Below, piece after piece: positions 27,875-37,751 of a DNA stretch of 64,000 nt. Positions within the stretch are counted from its first letter, which is position 1, and the number at the start of each line of letters is the position of its first letter. The DNA lies in the NCBI GenBank assembly GCA_002753155.1, contig PDZW01000007.1, positions 1 through 64,000 of the forward strand, in the 5' to 3' direction. Origin of the DNA: Alphaproteobacteria bacterium WMHbin7. Lineage in GTDB: Bacteria; Pseudomonadota; Alphaproteobacteria; Rhodospirillales; WMHbin7. The translations under genes were made by a program, and so were the position numbers. The notes beneath the pieces are model-generated. The model made no database searches. It saw only the letters and a list, made by a program, of their open reading frames with translations, and was not told where the DNA came from.

Positions 27875-28992
27875 CGGCCAATCCCTTAAGAGCCGCCAAG
27901 CGCGTTGTTGTCAAGATCGGTTCGTCCCTTCTGGTTGACGAAGCTACGGGCCATGTCCGGCGCAAATGGCTGGACTCGCTGGCCGACGACATCGCCGCCC
28001 TCAAGGCGCACCAGACAGATGTCATCGTCGTAACATCGGGGGCCATTGCCGTGGGTCGCCGTCCGCTGGGCTTCAAGCCCGGCCCCTTGCGGCTTGACGA
28101 AAAGCAGGCGGCGGCGGCGGCGGGCCAGATTCGCCTGGCGCATGCCTATCAGGAATCTCTGGCGCGTCACGACATCGTGGCGGCGCAGATTCTGCTGACC
28201 CTGGATGACAGCGAGAACCGCCAGCGCTATCTGAATGCGCGCACCACCCTGGTGACCCTGATGGCGCAAGGGGCCGTTCCCGTCATCAACGAGAACGACA
28301 CCGTTGCTACCCAGGAAATCCGTTTCGGCGACAATGACCGGCTGGCGGCGCGCGTTGCCGAAATGGTGGGGGCCGATGTGCTGGTGCTTTTCTCGGATAT
28401 CGATGGGCTTTACTCGGCCGATCCGCGCAAGAACGCGGACGCCCGGTTCCTGGCGGAAATTCGTGACATTACGCCCGAGATCGAAGCCATGGCGGGCAGT
28501 GTCGGCTCCAGCCTGGGTTCGGGCGGCATGGTAACCAAGTTGATGGCGGCCAGAATCGCCATGGGGGCGGGATGCCGAATGGCGATCGCCCTTGGTGATC
28601 GACTCAATCCCCTCTCGGCTATCGAGAAGGGCGGGCGCTGCACCTGGTTCTTGCCGTCATCCGAGCCCAGGCAGGCCCGCAAAAGCTGGATCGCGGGCTC
28701 GTTAAGCGTGGCGGGGACGCTGATTCTGGATGATGGCGCCGTTGGCGCCCTCGCCAAGGGCCGCTCGCTATTGCCCGCAGGCGTCGCGGGCGTGGACGGC
28801 GGTTTCCAAAAGGGCGACTGCGTTGCCTTCGCGGATCGGCAAGGGCGCATTCTGGGGCGTGGCCTGGTCGCCTACGGCGCCGATGAAGCCAGGCGCATTG
28901 CCGGTCATCAAAGCGGTGAGATCGAATCGATTCTGGGCTATTGCGGCAAGGACGAGTTGGTCCATCGCGACGATATGGTGCTGGAAGTCTGA
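27871..28992 (+). CDS. proB: Glutamate 5-kinase
   Basis: A 373-residue enzyme phosphorylating glutamate in the first step of proline synthesis. The amino-acid-kinase domain has [22 protein letters not shown]-type sequence [15 protein letters not shown] and [17 protein letters not shown], and the C-terminal PUA domain ([21 protein letters not shown]) is present. Proline feedback is usual for this family. It overlaps obgE by four bases; the obgE-proB order is typical of alphaproteobacteria. Confidence 0.96.
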   Translation: MTANPLRAAKRVVVKIGSSLLVDEATGHVRRKWLDSLADDIAALKAHQTDVIVVTSGAIAVGRRPLGFKPGPLRLDEKQAAAAAGQIRLAHAYQESLARHDIVAAQILLTLDDSENRQRYLNARTTLVTLMAQGAVPVINENDTVATQEIRFGDNDRLAARVAEMVGADVLVLFSDIDGLYSADPRKNADARFLAEIRDITPEIEAMAGSVGSSLGSGGMVTKLMAARIAMGAGCRMAIALGDRLNPLSAIEKGGRCTWFLPSSEPRQARKSWIAGSLSVAGTLILDDGAVGALAKGRSLLPAGVAGVDGGFQKGDCVAFADRQGRILGRGLVAYGADEARRIAGHQSGEIESILGYCGKDELVHRDDMVLEV

Positions 28993-28995
28993 GGA

Positions 28996-30183
28996 TCAGG
29001 CAGGCAGTAGCACGTCCTCGTCGGTAAAGGTGCAGCGCGCCTTTCCGCTCGTTTTTGACTGATACATGCGCTTGTCGGCCAGTTCCACCAGTTGCGGCCA
29101 ATCCTCGACCTTGTCGCGGGTGCGCTCGGCAACGCCGATGCTGGCCGTCACCGGCCCGCCGCCGGGATTAGTTCCCAGCCATTCGTGCATCACGCGCTGC
29201 ATGGCGATGTGGACACCGTCGGCGCTTGATCCCGTCATCACCACCACGAATTCCTCGCCCCCCCAACGAATAACCGAATCGCCTTGGCGCAACAGACGTC
29301 CCAATTTGGCCACCGCATCGCGCAGAACCTTGTCGCCCGCATCATGGCCATGCACGTCATTGATGGATTTGAAGTTGTCGAGGTCGAAAAAAGCCACGGA
29401 TAACGGCAAATCCTGCTCGACGCTGGTGCGAAACTGATTATCCAGAAGTTCCATGCCGCTGCGCCTTGTAAAGGCCCCGGTCAGCGTGTCGTGGCTGGCT
29501 CGGCGCAAGAGCGCGATCATGTAATTCAACTGAATCATGCCAGCAAAGGCATAAATGCCGAGAATCACCACCATCACCCATAAGGTGGTCAATTCGCGGG
29601 CCATCTCGAAGCGGCCCGCCAGAACAGGCCCCAGGATCGCCAGCACAAAGACAACCAGAGCAAAAAGCAGGCCCTCGACCACGACCAGGGGAAAGACCGA
29701 AAGTCCCGCCAGAACAATAAAGGGAAGGGCGTCATACAGGCGGACATTGATCAGCGCCAGCCCGCCTAGGACATCATCTTGGAAAAGGAATTGGGCGGCC
29801 AGGAAGAAACTTAAGGGAATAGCCAGGATGATCGACAGAAGAAACAAGGCGCCACGCAGATTCCAGGCACGCTTGTGCGGAAAGGCCACGAAGGCGAAAA
29901 CGCCGGAGGCAGCAGCGCGGATGCAGCCCAAAACGCCCCATTCCGGCCAGGGCAGGGTGAGGGCATCCAATCCGATCCAAAGAAAGGTTAATACGGAAAA
30001 AGCCGCCGCCACCATGCGCGTGCGCATGACGATGGCATCGATCCGATGACGTGTGAGATAGGGCGAATGCTCGGTGGCGACCAGAACATCCTTCATCTGG
30101 GTTTGCATGTATTGGCGGACGGATGATCTGATTCTGCCCACTTCCCTGGCCCCAAATTTTCGAATCAAGAATCTTAGAATCAT
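28996..30183 (-). CDS. Membrane-bound diguanylate cyclase
   Basis: A 395-residue protein with about six hydrophobic segments in residues 50-220 (for example MVAAAFSVLTFLWIGLDAL) followed by a GGDEF domain. The active site RWGGEEF and the upstream inhibitory site RQGD are intact, so it should make cyclic di-GMP with product inhibition. The membrane part resembles a multi-helix sensor of unknown ligand. It converges with proB, leaving a gap of only three bases. Confidence 0.88.
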   Translation of the reverse strand: MILRFLIRKFGAREVGRIRSSVRQYMQTQMKDVLVATEHSPYLTRHRIDAIVMRTRMVAAAFSVLTFLWIGLDALTLPWPEWGVLGCIRAAASGVFAFVAFPHKRAWNLRGALFLLSIILAIPLSFFLAAQFLFQDDVLGGLALINVRLYDALPFIVLAGLSVFPLVVVEGLLFALVVFVLAILGPVLAGRFEMARELTTLWVMVVILGIYAFAGMIQLNYMIALLRRASHDTLTGAFTRRSGMELLDNQFRTSVEQDLPLSVAFFDLDNFKSINDVHGHDAGDKVLRDAVAKLGRLLRQGDSVIRWGGEEFVVVMTGSSADGVHIAMQRVMHEWLGTNPGGGPVTASIGVAERTRDKVEDWPQLVELADKRMYQSKTSGKARCTFTDEDVLLPA

Positions 30184-30445
30184 TCAGAGCCCCCTGCAAA
30201 CCCTGAAAAAAACTCCCGAGGCCGCACTGCAGCAAATTAGGCTAGTTTCAGCTTCAAATCCACTTCCTTGAATATGCGGCTGTTTTGAACTAAGGCGGGA
30301 ACAAGCCCTTCTTGTCGCATGGATGCCGGGAGCCGTGGATGCAGCCAATTAAACTCTTGAATAAATCTTGGGAAGTGATAATTGCCATACAGGGCAGGGG
30401 GCTCTTATAGTGTCGGAAATCTGAAAAAGAGGGGGGGCGGGATTT

Positions 30446-31504
30446 ATGGAATACCCCGAGAAGTTCGAGCAGGCGCTGTCCTATGCCGGGCAGGCGTTCG
30501 ACTTGATGAAAAAGCATCAGGTGCCGGCTCATCCTGGGAATTTTGCGGTGTGGTACACCTATGTTTCAGGGAATTATCCCGACCTGAAGCGCGCGGTTGA
30601 TATTCTGATCAGCAACAAGATGGAATTCGACGAGCGGGTCTCGATGGATCTGCGCCAGAAATTCTTTGGCCACGAAAGCGAAAGCCAGGCTTTGCACAAG
30701 GCCACGCAGCGCATCGAAGGCATGCTGGGCCAGATGATGGGCTTTTTGGGGGATGCCGTTCAGGGAGCCAACAGCTATGGCGAGACTCTGAAATCTTTCT
30801 CCGACACGCTGACCGACAAAGACAAGATGGGCGACATCCGCGACATGTTGCGGACGGTGATGACCGAAACCCGCTCGATCGCCGAGGCCAACCAGGAGCT
30901 TGAGGTCAAGCTTGATTCCTCGGCCAAGGAGATCAAGCAGCTTCGCGAGAATCTGGACGAGGTAAAGCGCGAGTCGATGACGGATGCGCTGACCACGATT
31001 GCCAACCGGAAATTGTTCGACATCGTGCTGCGCGAATCGGCCATGCAGATCATGGAGACCGGCGAGCCGCTTTGCCTTGCCATGATCGACATCGATTTTT
31101 TCAAGAAGTTCAACGACACCTATGGCCATCAGATGGGCGATCAGGTGCTGAAACTGGTGGCCCGCACCCTGGTCGACAGCGTCAAGGGCCAGGACACGGC
31201 GGCCCGCTATGGCGGCGAGGAGTTCTCGGTCATCTTCCCGAAGACGGACCTGAAGAACGCTCTGGCGGCAGCCGAGAACATTCGCAACAATGTCGCCAAC
31301 AAGCAGGTGACCAACAAGCGCACGGGCCAGAGCCTGGGACAGATCACCCTGTCCATCGGCGTTTCCGAATATTCCCTGGGCGAGCCCTTGAGCCAGTTCA
31401 TACAGCGGGCCGACGAGGCGCTGTATCTTTCCAAGCGCTCGGGCCGCAACCGTGTGTCGTCAGAAACCGATCTTGAACATTCCAAGCTGGAACTTAAAGA
31501 GTAG
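30446..31504 (+). CDS. Soluble diguanylate cyclase without an intact inhibitory site
   Basis: A 352-residue cytoplasmic protein. Residues about 1-170 are helical with coiled-coil character (EVKLDSSAKEIKQLRENLDEV), and the C-terminal GGDEF domain has the active motif RYGGEEFSVIFPKT. The position normally holding the RxxD inhibitory site reads KGQD, so product inhibition may be weak or lost; this is inference. The N-terminal region (YAGQAFDLMKKHQVPAHPGNF) is similar in build to other alphaproteobacterial GGDEF proteins but has no named sensor domain that I can identify. A GGGGGG ribosome-binding site precedes the ATG. Confidence 0.88.
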   Translation: MEYPEKFEQALSYAGQAFDLMKKHQVPAHPGNFAVWYTYVSGNYPDLKRAVDILISNKMEFDERVSMDLRQKFFGHESESQALHKATQRIEGMLGQMMGFLGDAVQGANSYGETLKSFSDTLTDKDKMGDIRDMLRTVMTETRSIAEANQELEVKLDSSAKEIKQLRENLDEVKRESMTDALTTIANRKLFDIVLRESAMQIMETGEPLCLAMIDIDFFKKFNDTYGHQMGDQVLKLVARTLVDSVKGQDTAARYGGEEFSVIFPKTDLKNALAAAENIRNNVANKQVTNKRTGQSLGQITLSIGVSEYSLGEPLSQFIQRADEALYLSKRSGRNRVSSETDLEHSKLELKE

Positions 31505-32144
31505 CGAGTACCTCGTAGACTTTTGCCGTGCGCATGTCCTTGTCTTCGATGTCTCGGGTCGTGGGCACGTCGTAGCTACCCAGCAGAGCAAGGCCGGATT
31601 GCGGCAGATAGGCCCGGCCCGGATCGCCCAGCAGGATGCGCGCCCCCTGGCTCTGCAAGGTCAAAAGCCAGTCGAAGACGCGCTCAGCCATCGGGCGTTC
31701 GTAGCAGACATCGCCCGCCAAGACGACGTCCCAGCGACGCTTCGATCCCACCAGATCTTCCAGGAAGACACTCACGGCCACGCCGTTGGCGCTGGCGTTA
31801 AGGGATATGGCGGCACCGGCGAAGGCGTCGATCTCGGCGGCTTCCACAAGGGCAGCACCCGCCAGGGCGGCGGCAATGCCTGCAACACCCGAACCGGCCG
31901 CGAAATCGAGTACGCGCAAGCCCCGCACGATTTCGGGATGGTCCAAAAGATGGCGTGCCACCGCCTGACCGCCCACCCAGGCAAAGGCCCAATAGGGCGG
32001 CGGCAATCCCTCTTTTTGAAGCGTTGCCTCGGTGGCCTCCCAGAGCGGCGTCACCTGGCTTGCCAGATGCAGGCTGATTTCGGGAAGCAGGGGTGTGCGG
32101 TCCAGGCGGGTGTTGGCAAGCACGAATGGGATGGGATCGCTCAA
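31494..32144 (-). CDS. Class I SAM-dependent methyltransferase (ETFB-lysine/L11 methyltransferase-like)
   Basis: A 216-residue methyltransferase of the group annotated as nicotinamide N-methyltransferase-like or ETFB lysine methyltransferase. PPYWAFAWVGGQAVARHLL and the SAM-binding RVLDFAAGSGVAGIAAALAGA are diagnostic, and DVVLAGDVCYE corresponds to the catalytic region. The start TTG at 32144 overlaps the ubiA stop (TTGA), which decides it: further upstream the frame lies inside ubiA. Target protein is not evident. The 3' end overlaps the convergent diguanylate cyclase gene by 11 bases. Confidence 0.82.
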   Translation of the reverse strand: MSDPIPFVLANTRLDRTPLLPEISLHLASQVTPLWEATEATLQKEGLPPPYWAFAWVGGQAVARHLLDHPEIVRGLRVLDFAAGSGVAGIAAALAGAALVEAAEIDAFAGAAISLNASANGVAVSVFLEDLVGSKRRWDVVLAGDVCYERPMAERVFDWLLTLQSQGARILLGDPGRAYLPQSGLALLGSYDVPTTRDIEDKDMRTAKVYEVLATL

Positions 32145-33061
32145 GCCATCACCCGGCCTGCAATGATTCCCGCCAGCACCAGCCAGCCGAACAGGCGGTT
32201 TGATTTGAACTTCTGAAGGCAATCGGCTGAATCGTCGATTTCAAGGTCGCTGACTTGCCACAGGCTTTGCAACCAAGCGGCACCTAGAAACAGGAAGAAG
32301 GGCCAGGCGAGGCCAGCCAGCCAGCCGGACAGGCCGATCAGAAGGACCGCTAGGGCAAAGAAGACAAGAAGCCAGGGCCTTGTATGGCCGCCCAGGCGAA
32401 GCGCCGTCGATTTGACGCCGATCAGCGCGTCGTCTTCCTTGTCTTGATGGGCGTAGATGGTGTCGTAGCCCAGCGTCCAGAACAGGCCCGCGACATATAA
32501 GATCATGGGCGGCCAGGAAAGGGCGCCCGTCACCGCCGCCCATCCCAGCAAAGCGCCCCAGTTGAAGGTAAGACCCAGCCAGGCCTGGGGCCAATAGGTG
32601 ATGCGCTTCATATAAGGATAGGGAAAGACCAGCAGCAGCGAGGCCGCGCCAACCAGAATGGCGAAGGAATTGAATTGCAACAGAATGGCCAAGCCGACCG
32701 TCAGTTCGAAGGCGAGAAACAGCAAGGCCAGGTTGGGTGAGATGGCGCCCGATGGAATGGGGCGCACCTTTGTGCGCTCGACCTTGGAATCGAAATCCCG
32801 GTCTGCCCAATCATTGAAAGTGCAGCCTGCGCCGCGCATGATCATGGCGCCGACGCCAAAAAACAGCATCAGCTTCCAATCTGGCCAGCCCTCGGAAGCC
32901 ATGGCCAAGCTCCACCAGCCGGGCAACAGCAAAAGCCATGTTCCAATGGGGCGATCAAGGCGCATCAGGCGCGCATAGGGGCGCAGCCGGGTGGGCAAGT
33001 GCCTGTCCACCCAATTGCCGATCGGAATGTCGCCAGCCAGTGTTTGTTCCATAACTTTCAT
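32141..33061 (-). CDS. ubiA: 4-hydroxybenzoate octaprenyltransferase
   Basis: A roughly 306-residue membrane prenyltransferase that attaches the polyprenyl chain to 4-hydroxybenzoate in ubiquinone synthesis. The first aspartate-rich motif NDWADRDFDSKVERTK and the second DTIYAHQDKEDD are complete, with LMRLDRPIGTWLLLLPGWW near the N-terminus. The start is ATG at 33061 or 33052; the former is listed, without a clear ribosome-binding site to decide. It is coupled to the downstream methyltransferase. Confidence 0.93.
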   Translation of the reverse strand: MKVMEQTLAGDIPIGNWVDRHLPTRLRPYARLMRLDRPIGTWLLLLPGWWSLAMASEGWPDWKLMLFFGVGAMIMRGAGCTFNDWADRDFDSKVERTKVRPIPSGAISPNLALLFLAFELTVGLAILLQFNSFAILVGAASLLLVFPYPYMKRITYWPQAWLGLTFNWGALLGWAAVTGALSWPPMILYVAGLFWTLGYDTIYAHQDKEDDALIGVKSTALRLGGHTRPWLLVFFALAVLLIGLSGWLAGLAWPFFLFLGAAWLQSLWQVSDLEIDDSADCLQKFKSNRLFGWLVLAGIIAGRVMA

Positions 33062-33089
33062 TCTTGGCAATTCCAGGTGATGCGCAAGC

Positions 33090-34010
33090 TCATTTTGCCG
33101 GCGTGAGCGGGGTTGGTCCGCTGGGCGAAAGCTTGGGCAGAACGATGGGGCCCTGGCCGTCTTGCAAAATCTCCTCATCCAACTCGGACGGAAGCTTCAG
33201 CTTCGTTGAGGATGGCTTTGCCTGGGAATTGTTCAGGATCGAGATCAGGGGGGTGGCCCCCTTGTCTGACTGGGCAGGGGAGATGGGGCAAAGATTGCTC
33301 GCCTGCTGGCGTGTGATCGTCACCGCAGGGAGAATGGGAAAGGCGTATTGGGTGCGGCTGGCGATGGCGTCGATAGCCACCAGATCGCCCTCCTTGACGC
33401 GAGACATCGGACCATACAGAGCCGTGCGCTTGATCAGAAAAATCAATCGGACATCGTTGGGAATCGGCATGATGCTCTGCAAGCTGCCGCCCGCGCCCAG
33501 AATATCCTGCGTCATGCCGTGCGAAATGCCGGTCTCACTCAAAGGTGTACAGGGCGGCGGTGGCGCAGGCTGTTTACTGCGCTTGGCCTCGAGCTCGGCC
33601 AGGGCCTCGGCGGCACGCCTGCGTTCGAACGAGCGCTTTTCCTCCATCTCGATCATCTTGCGCCGAAGCTCGCGGTCAAGGCGGCTCATCTCGCACAGGC
33701 CATAGGCTTTGTCAGTGGGCGGGCATTCCGGCAGGGTCTCGCTGATGGCGGGGCCGGGCTTGGCGCGCTCACCCTTATCCACTGATCCGGGTGCGCCCAG
33801 CAGCAGGGGCGGCATGTAGGGATCGCAAAAGAATCGTACGGTCAATCCGTCAATCTCGGTCAGAACGGAATCGTATTTCTGCGTTGCGCATAACTCCAGA
33901 ACCTTGTCCTTGCTGGCCTTGGCTTCGCGGGGATTTTGTTGTGCCATGAGAGCGCCAGGGATCAGCAAGGTCATCAGGCAGGCAAGAAATCCTTTGATGA
34001 AAAGCGGCAT
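33090..34010 (-). CDS. Uncharacterised exported protein
   Basis: A 306-residue protein I cannot assign. A signal peptide (FIKGFLACLMTLLIPGALMAQ) predicts export. The middle contains a charged helical stretch (DRELRRKMIEMEEKRSFERRRA) ending in a proline run, and the C-terminus is proline-rich. Conserved-looking cysteines occur at CATQKYD, FFCDPYMPP, ECPP and LCEMSR. Its ATG overlaps the stop of the upstream gene by one base (TAATG), so the two are translationally coupled and may act together. Confidence 0.7.
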   Translation of the reverse strand: MPLFIKGFLACLMTLLIPGALMAQQNPREAKASKDKVLELCATQKYDSVLTEIDGLTVRFFCDPYMPPLLLGAPGSVDKGERAKPGPAISETLPECPPTDKAYGLCEMSRLDRELRRKMIEMEEKRSFERRRAAEALAELEAKRSKQPAPPPPCTPLSETGISHGMTQDILGAGGSLQSIMPIPNDVRLIFLIKRTALYGPMSRVKEGDLVAIDAIASRTQYAFPILPAVTITRQQASNLCPISPAQSDKGATPLISILNNSQAKPSSTKLKLPSELDEEILQDGQGPIVLPKLSPSGPTPLTPAK

Positions 34011-35731
34011 TATTTCTTAAAGCCCGCCTTGGCAAGCAGCAGATGAAATTGGCGCAACATCTGCTCGGCCTCGGCCCCGTCGGCGATGCCTTCGATGAAC
34101 TTCGGGACGAAGTCGGGTTGACGCAGCAACGACTGGGTTCGATCCCGCGCGATGGAAAGCGCCTTGCCCTCCAGCAGCACGCCGGAAGCGCAGAACTGCA
34201 CCAGCCGTTCCGCGCGCAGGCGCAAGGGATCGCTGGCATGATCCAGTTTCTCAACGATGCCCTCCCGATGGACATAGTCGGCCAGCAGATCATCGATTTT
34301 ATCGACAAGTTTCCTCTTGATGGGTTGCGGCAGGGCGCTCTCCAGAATCTCAGTCTGAATCTGAGTGCCTTCGGCCAGTCGCCTGGCCTGATTGCCGCGC
34401 GGATAGGTGACTTCCTCCAGCGTCTTCAGGCTCAAAATGGCATTGCCCAACCGATTGATGACCACATCGAGATTTTTCTGGCCAAAGGCGGTCACCGCCA
34501 GATTGACCAGAAAACGGATGCGCGCCCGCGTTTCTGCGATCAGCCGCACCATCGAATCCAGTGTGCGCTTGGGCTCGGGCGGCATGTCGGGTTCGGCGTA
34601 CACGCGCCCAGCCCGATCCATCAGCGCTTCCAGCATGGGCACACCTTCTGGGAAGCGCCCTGTCCCATCGTGCAGGGCGACGACAAGCTGCGCAAAGGCG
34701 CTGGCTTCATCCTCGCCCTCAGGCGCTAAGCGCCTGCCTGTGGCAAGCTGGCGGCGAACGCGGTCATAAAGTGTTGCCCGGCAAGCGGGCATCACGGACT
34801 TGGCGAACAGCGCATCGATGCGGCCCAGTAGACCGGGCGGGGGCCGCCCCCCCTCAGCCATCTTGCCCGATGCAAGGCGGATGATGGAGACCAGGGCGGC
34901 TCCCAAGCTTTGCTGGGCGCCCAGCAGATCTTGAATAACCGTCGCACCGTCCAGCACTTCCGCCAGAATTTCGTCAAGCAGGGCAGCCAAATTCTCGGGC
35001 AGATCCGGTTTCAGCAGATCGAGAATCTTTTCCAGCTTGACATCCCAGCTTCTGCCGCCGGACAGATACAGCGACAACGAGGTCATCAGCATGGGAACGC
35101 GCTCGTCGGGTCCGGCCACCTCGTCAACTTTCCGGGCAAGGGCCGCCAGATCCTCGCCGTCGAAATCGGGCACCCGGTAGTCGTCCGACCATTGGCGCGC
35201 GCGCGCCGTGATGCGATCGACCATCTGGTAGATTTCATCCTTGCGCACCCTGGCGTCAAGGCCGGGCGGCGCTCCCGGCGCCTTGACCTGAAGATTGGCC
35301 ACCTTGTCCGCAGCACTCGGCAACAAGGTGTCGCTGTCCTCGATGCGGCGTAGAGCGCGGTAGCTGTAAAGAAGCTCTGTCGGCGTCAGAAAGACGGTAT
35401 CCAGATATTTGCGCAAAAGGCGCCCCAGCATCAGGCGGCTGTCGCGCCCATAGGCCTCCTCGACCGTGGCGCACCAGGGTGCTTGATCGATATTGGAGAT
35501 GGTGGCAGATATCGGCCCGCCTTCCTGCTCCTGGGTGAAGACAACCTTTTCGCCGGTCAGGCCGTCGCCGCGCATCCAGGAGCGCACGACGCGCACCGCC
35601 TCGTAGTCGCGTTTGGTCTTGATGGCGGCCTGCGCCTCTCTGGTGGCAGAAGTCTGAGTCTCGTGGACGGTCAGAACCGTCCAGCGCTTTCCCTGCAGCA
35701 CCTGAACTTCGAAATTTTCGCGCCCGGCCAT
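34010..35731 (-). CDS. Uncharacterised 573-residue helical protein
   Basis: A long protein, mostly alpha-helical by composition, without signal peptide or membrane segments. It begins MAGRENFEVQVLQGKRWTVLTV, a small beta domain, then long helical stretches such as LPQPIKRKLVDKIDDLLADYVHREG. No enzyme motif is visible and I do not recognise the family; similar unnamed proteins may occur in related bacteria. The ATG at 35731 is preferred over one at 35851. It sits directly upstream of and coupled to the exported protein gene at 33090-34010. Confidence 0.72.
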   Translation of the reverse strand: MAGRENFEVQVLQGKRWTVLTVHETQTSATREAQAAIKTKRDYEAVRVVRSWMRGDGLTGEKVVFTQEQEGGPISATISNIDQAPWCATVEEAYGRDSRLMLGRLLRKYLDTVFLTPTELLYSYRALRRIEDSDTLLPSAADKVANLQVKAPGAPPGLDARVRKDEIYQMVDRITARARQWSDDYRVPDFDGEDLAALARKVDEVAGPDERVPMLMTSLSLYLSGGRSWDVKLEKILDLLKPDLPENLAALLDEILAEVLDGATVIQDLLGAQQSLGAALVSIIRLASGKMAEGGRPPPGLLGRIDALFAKSVMPACRATLYDRVRRQLATGRRLAPEGEDEASAFAQLVVALHDGTGRFPEGVPMLEALMDRAGRVYAEPDMPPEPKRTLDSMVRLIAETRARIRFLVNLAVTAFGQKNLDVVINRLGNAILSLKTLEEVTYPRGNQARRLAEGTQIQTEILESALPQPIKRKLVDKIDDLLADYVHREGIVEKLDHASDPLRLRAERLVQFCASGVLLEGKALSIARDRTQSLLRQPDFVPKFIEGIADGAEAEQMLRQFHLLLAKAGFKK

Positions 35732-35808
35732 CCCATTCCCTGCATATGTTTGAAGCAAGTGTAGCCTGAAGGAAAATAAAGGTCTATTAACAGGTAAAGA
35801 TAAAGGGG

Positions 35809-36258
35809 TTATTGCGCCAGTTTCCAGCCGGATTTCTCGTCTTGCTGCCAATATTCCAGTTGGTGGCCCGCTTCTTTGGCGGTTTTCCAGCGCTGGCGCG
35901 CGGCGTCAAGGGCCGCCTCATCATGTCCATCGAACAGATCGATGCAGCGGGCGTAACTGTCCAGTTTTTCGGATGTCATGGAATCAATCAGCACCAGCAC
36001 ATCCGCCCGGTTGGGGTTTTCGTCGGCATCCGAGAGCCAGATGGGCTGCAACTCGGGATTTCCCTCGCGGCTCCAGCCATGCGGCAGCCAGGAATCGGGA
36101 TCGAAGCTCCAAAGCAACGCATCAAGCGCTGCCACGCGCTCCTTGCTGCCGCACAGGACCAAGCAGCGGTTTCCCGCCCCAAGGGCTTTGCCCAGGATTT
36201 TGGGCAGCGCCGATTCCAAGGGGCTTCTGGTCAGGTGATAGAAGCCGATACGGCTCAT
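35809..36258 (-). CDS. holC: DNA polymerase III chi subunit
   Basis: A 149-residue clamp-loader accessory subunit that binds SSB and psi. MSRIGFYHLTRSPLESALPKIL, the nucleotide-binding-fold-like RCLVLCGSKERVAALDALLWSF and LVLIDSM are typical of HolC. Its start overlaps the pepA stop (ATGA). The pepA-holC order is common across proteobacteria. Confidence 0.92.
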   Translation of the reverse strand: MSRIGFYHLTRSPLESALPKILGKALGAGNRCLVLCGSKERVAALDALLWSFDPDSWLPHGWSREGNPELQPIWLSDADENPNRADVLVLIDSMTSEKLDSYARCIDLFDGHDEAALDAARQRWKTAKEAGHQLEYWQQDEKSGWKLAQ

Positions 36259-37751
36259 CGATTCTCGTAATTCTCGGCAAGGAAGCGTTCCAGAAGGCGC
36301 ACGCCAAATGCGGACGCACCCTTGGGCACGGTCGCCAAGTCCTTCTTGGTCCAGGCGGTGCCTGCGATATCAATGTGCGCCCAGGGCACGTTGTTGGTAA
36401 AGCGCTTGAGGAATTGGGCGGCCGTGATACTGCCTGCCTTGCCATCTCCGACATTCTTCATGTCGGCGATATCGGATTTGATCAGCTTGTCATAGGAATC
36501 ACTGAGTGGCAGGCGCCACAGACATTCGCCCGTTGCCTCGCCAGCCCTGACAAGGCCGTCGGAGAGTTTGTTGTCGGTGACGAACAGCCCGGCATATTCC
36601 GAGCCCAGTGCGATCATAATGGCCCCGGTCAGCGTGGCCAGATCGATCATGGCCACGGGTTTGAAGCGGTTCTGGCAGTACCAAAGCGCATCGGCCAGCA
36701 CCAGGCGCCCTTCGGCATCGGTGTTGATGACTTCGATGGTCTGGCCCGACATCGAGCGGACCACGTCGCCCGGTCGTTGCGCCGTGCCCGAGGGCATGTT
36801 TTCGACCAGACCGGCAATACCCACCACATTGACCTTGGCCTTGCGCCCCGCCAGGGCCTTCATCAGGCCGAACACGACGGCAGCGCCCGACATGTCCCAC
36901 TTCATATCTTCCATGCCGCCCGAAGGCTTGATGGAAATGCCGCCGGAATCAAAAGTAACGCCCTTGCCGACGATGGCGACCGGCTTGGCGCCCTTGTTCC
37001 TGGCACCCATCCAGCGAAAGACGACCAGCTTTGATTCGCGAGCGCTGCCCTGGCCAACCCCTAAAAGCGCGTTCATGCCCAGCTTCTTCATTCGGGCTTC
37101 GCCCAAAATTTCGACGGATACGCCGAGCTTGGTCAGTTCCCGAGCCCTGGCGGCCATGCTTTCGGGATGAATGACATTGGCGGGTTCGCTTTGCAATTCG
37201 CGCGTCAGTTCGATGCCCTCGGCCAAAGCGACCAGTGGCGCGAAGGCGCGCCTAGCTTGCGTCACCTCGCCGGTCAGCAAGGTCAGGTTCTTCAGCTTGG
37301 GTTTGTCGTCGGTCTTTTCCTGCGTCAGGTAGCGGTCGAACCGCCAACTGCGAAGGCGTGCCCCCAGGGCCATGTGGGCCGCCATCTCGCCCAAGCCCAG
37401 CTTGCAGCCAGCAATGGCGTCAACCGCCAGGGCGACATCGCTTTCCTGGCTGGCAACCGCTTCCAGGGCAGCCTTGGCGCCAAAGGCTTCGAGGCCCAGG
37501 GCATTGACCTCGGCGCCCTTGCCAAGGCCGATGGCGATGATGCGCGAAAGTCTTGTTCCCGGAGGTGCCAGCAGGATGGCAACCTGATCCTTCTTTCCGT
37601 CGAATCGCGAGGCTTCAAAGACTCGCTTCAAGGCGCCGTGCGTCTTGGCATCGATGGCCTGAGCGGTCGGCAGCAGCTTGCGTCCTTCAAGCACACCGAC
37701 GACCAGAGCGCCTTTGGAAGGCATGGCAGGCTTGGCGAAGATGAGCTTCAT
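36255..37751 (-). CDS. pepA: Leucyl aminopeptidase
   Basis: A 498-residue M17 dizinc aminopeptidase that removes N-terminal residues from peptides. The signature NTDAEGRLVLADAL and metal-binding GKGVTFDSGGISIKP and MKWDMSGAA are intact. Some family members also bind DNA. It is cotranscribed with the flippase-like gene upstream and holC downstream, each overlapping by four bases. Confidence 0.96.
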   Translation of the reverse strand: MKLIFAKPAMPSKGALVVGVLEGRKLLPTAQAIDAKTHGALKRVFEASRFDGKKDQVAILLAPPGTRLSRIIAIGLGKGAEVNALGLEAFGAKAALEAVASQESDVALAVDAIAGCKLGLGEMAAHMALGARLRSWRFDRYLTQEKTDDKPKLKNLTLLTGEVTQARRAFAPLVALAEGIELTRELQSEPANVIHPESMAARARELTKLGVSVEILGEARMKKLGMNALLGVGQGSARESKLVVFRWMGARNKGAKPVAIVGKGVTFDSGGISIKPSGGMEDMKWDMSGAAVVFGLMKALAGRKAKVNVVGIAGLVENMPSGTAQRPGDVVRSMSGQTIEVINTDAEGRLVLADALWYCQNRFKPVAMIDLATLTGAIMIALGSEYAGLFVTDNKLSDGLVRAGEATGECLWRLPLSDSYDKLIKSDIADMKNVGDGKAGSITAAQFLKRFTNNVPWAHIDIAGTAWTKKDLATVPKGASAFGVRLLERFLAENYENR

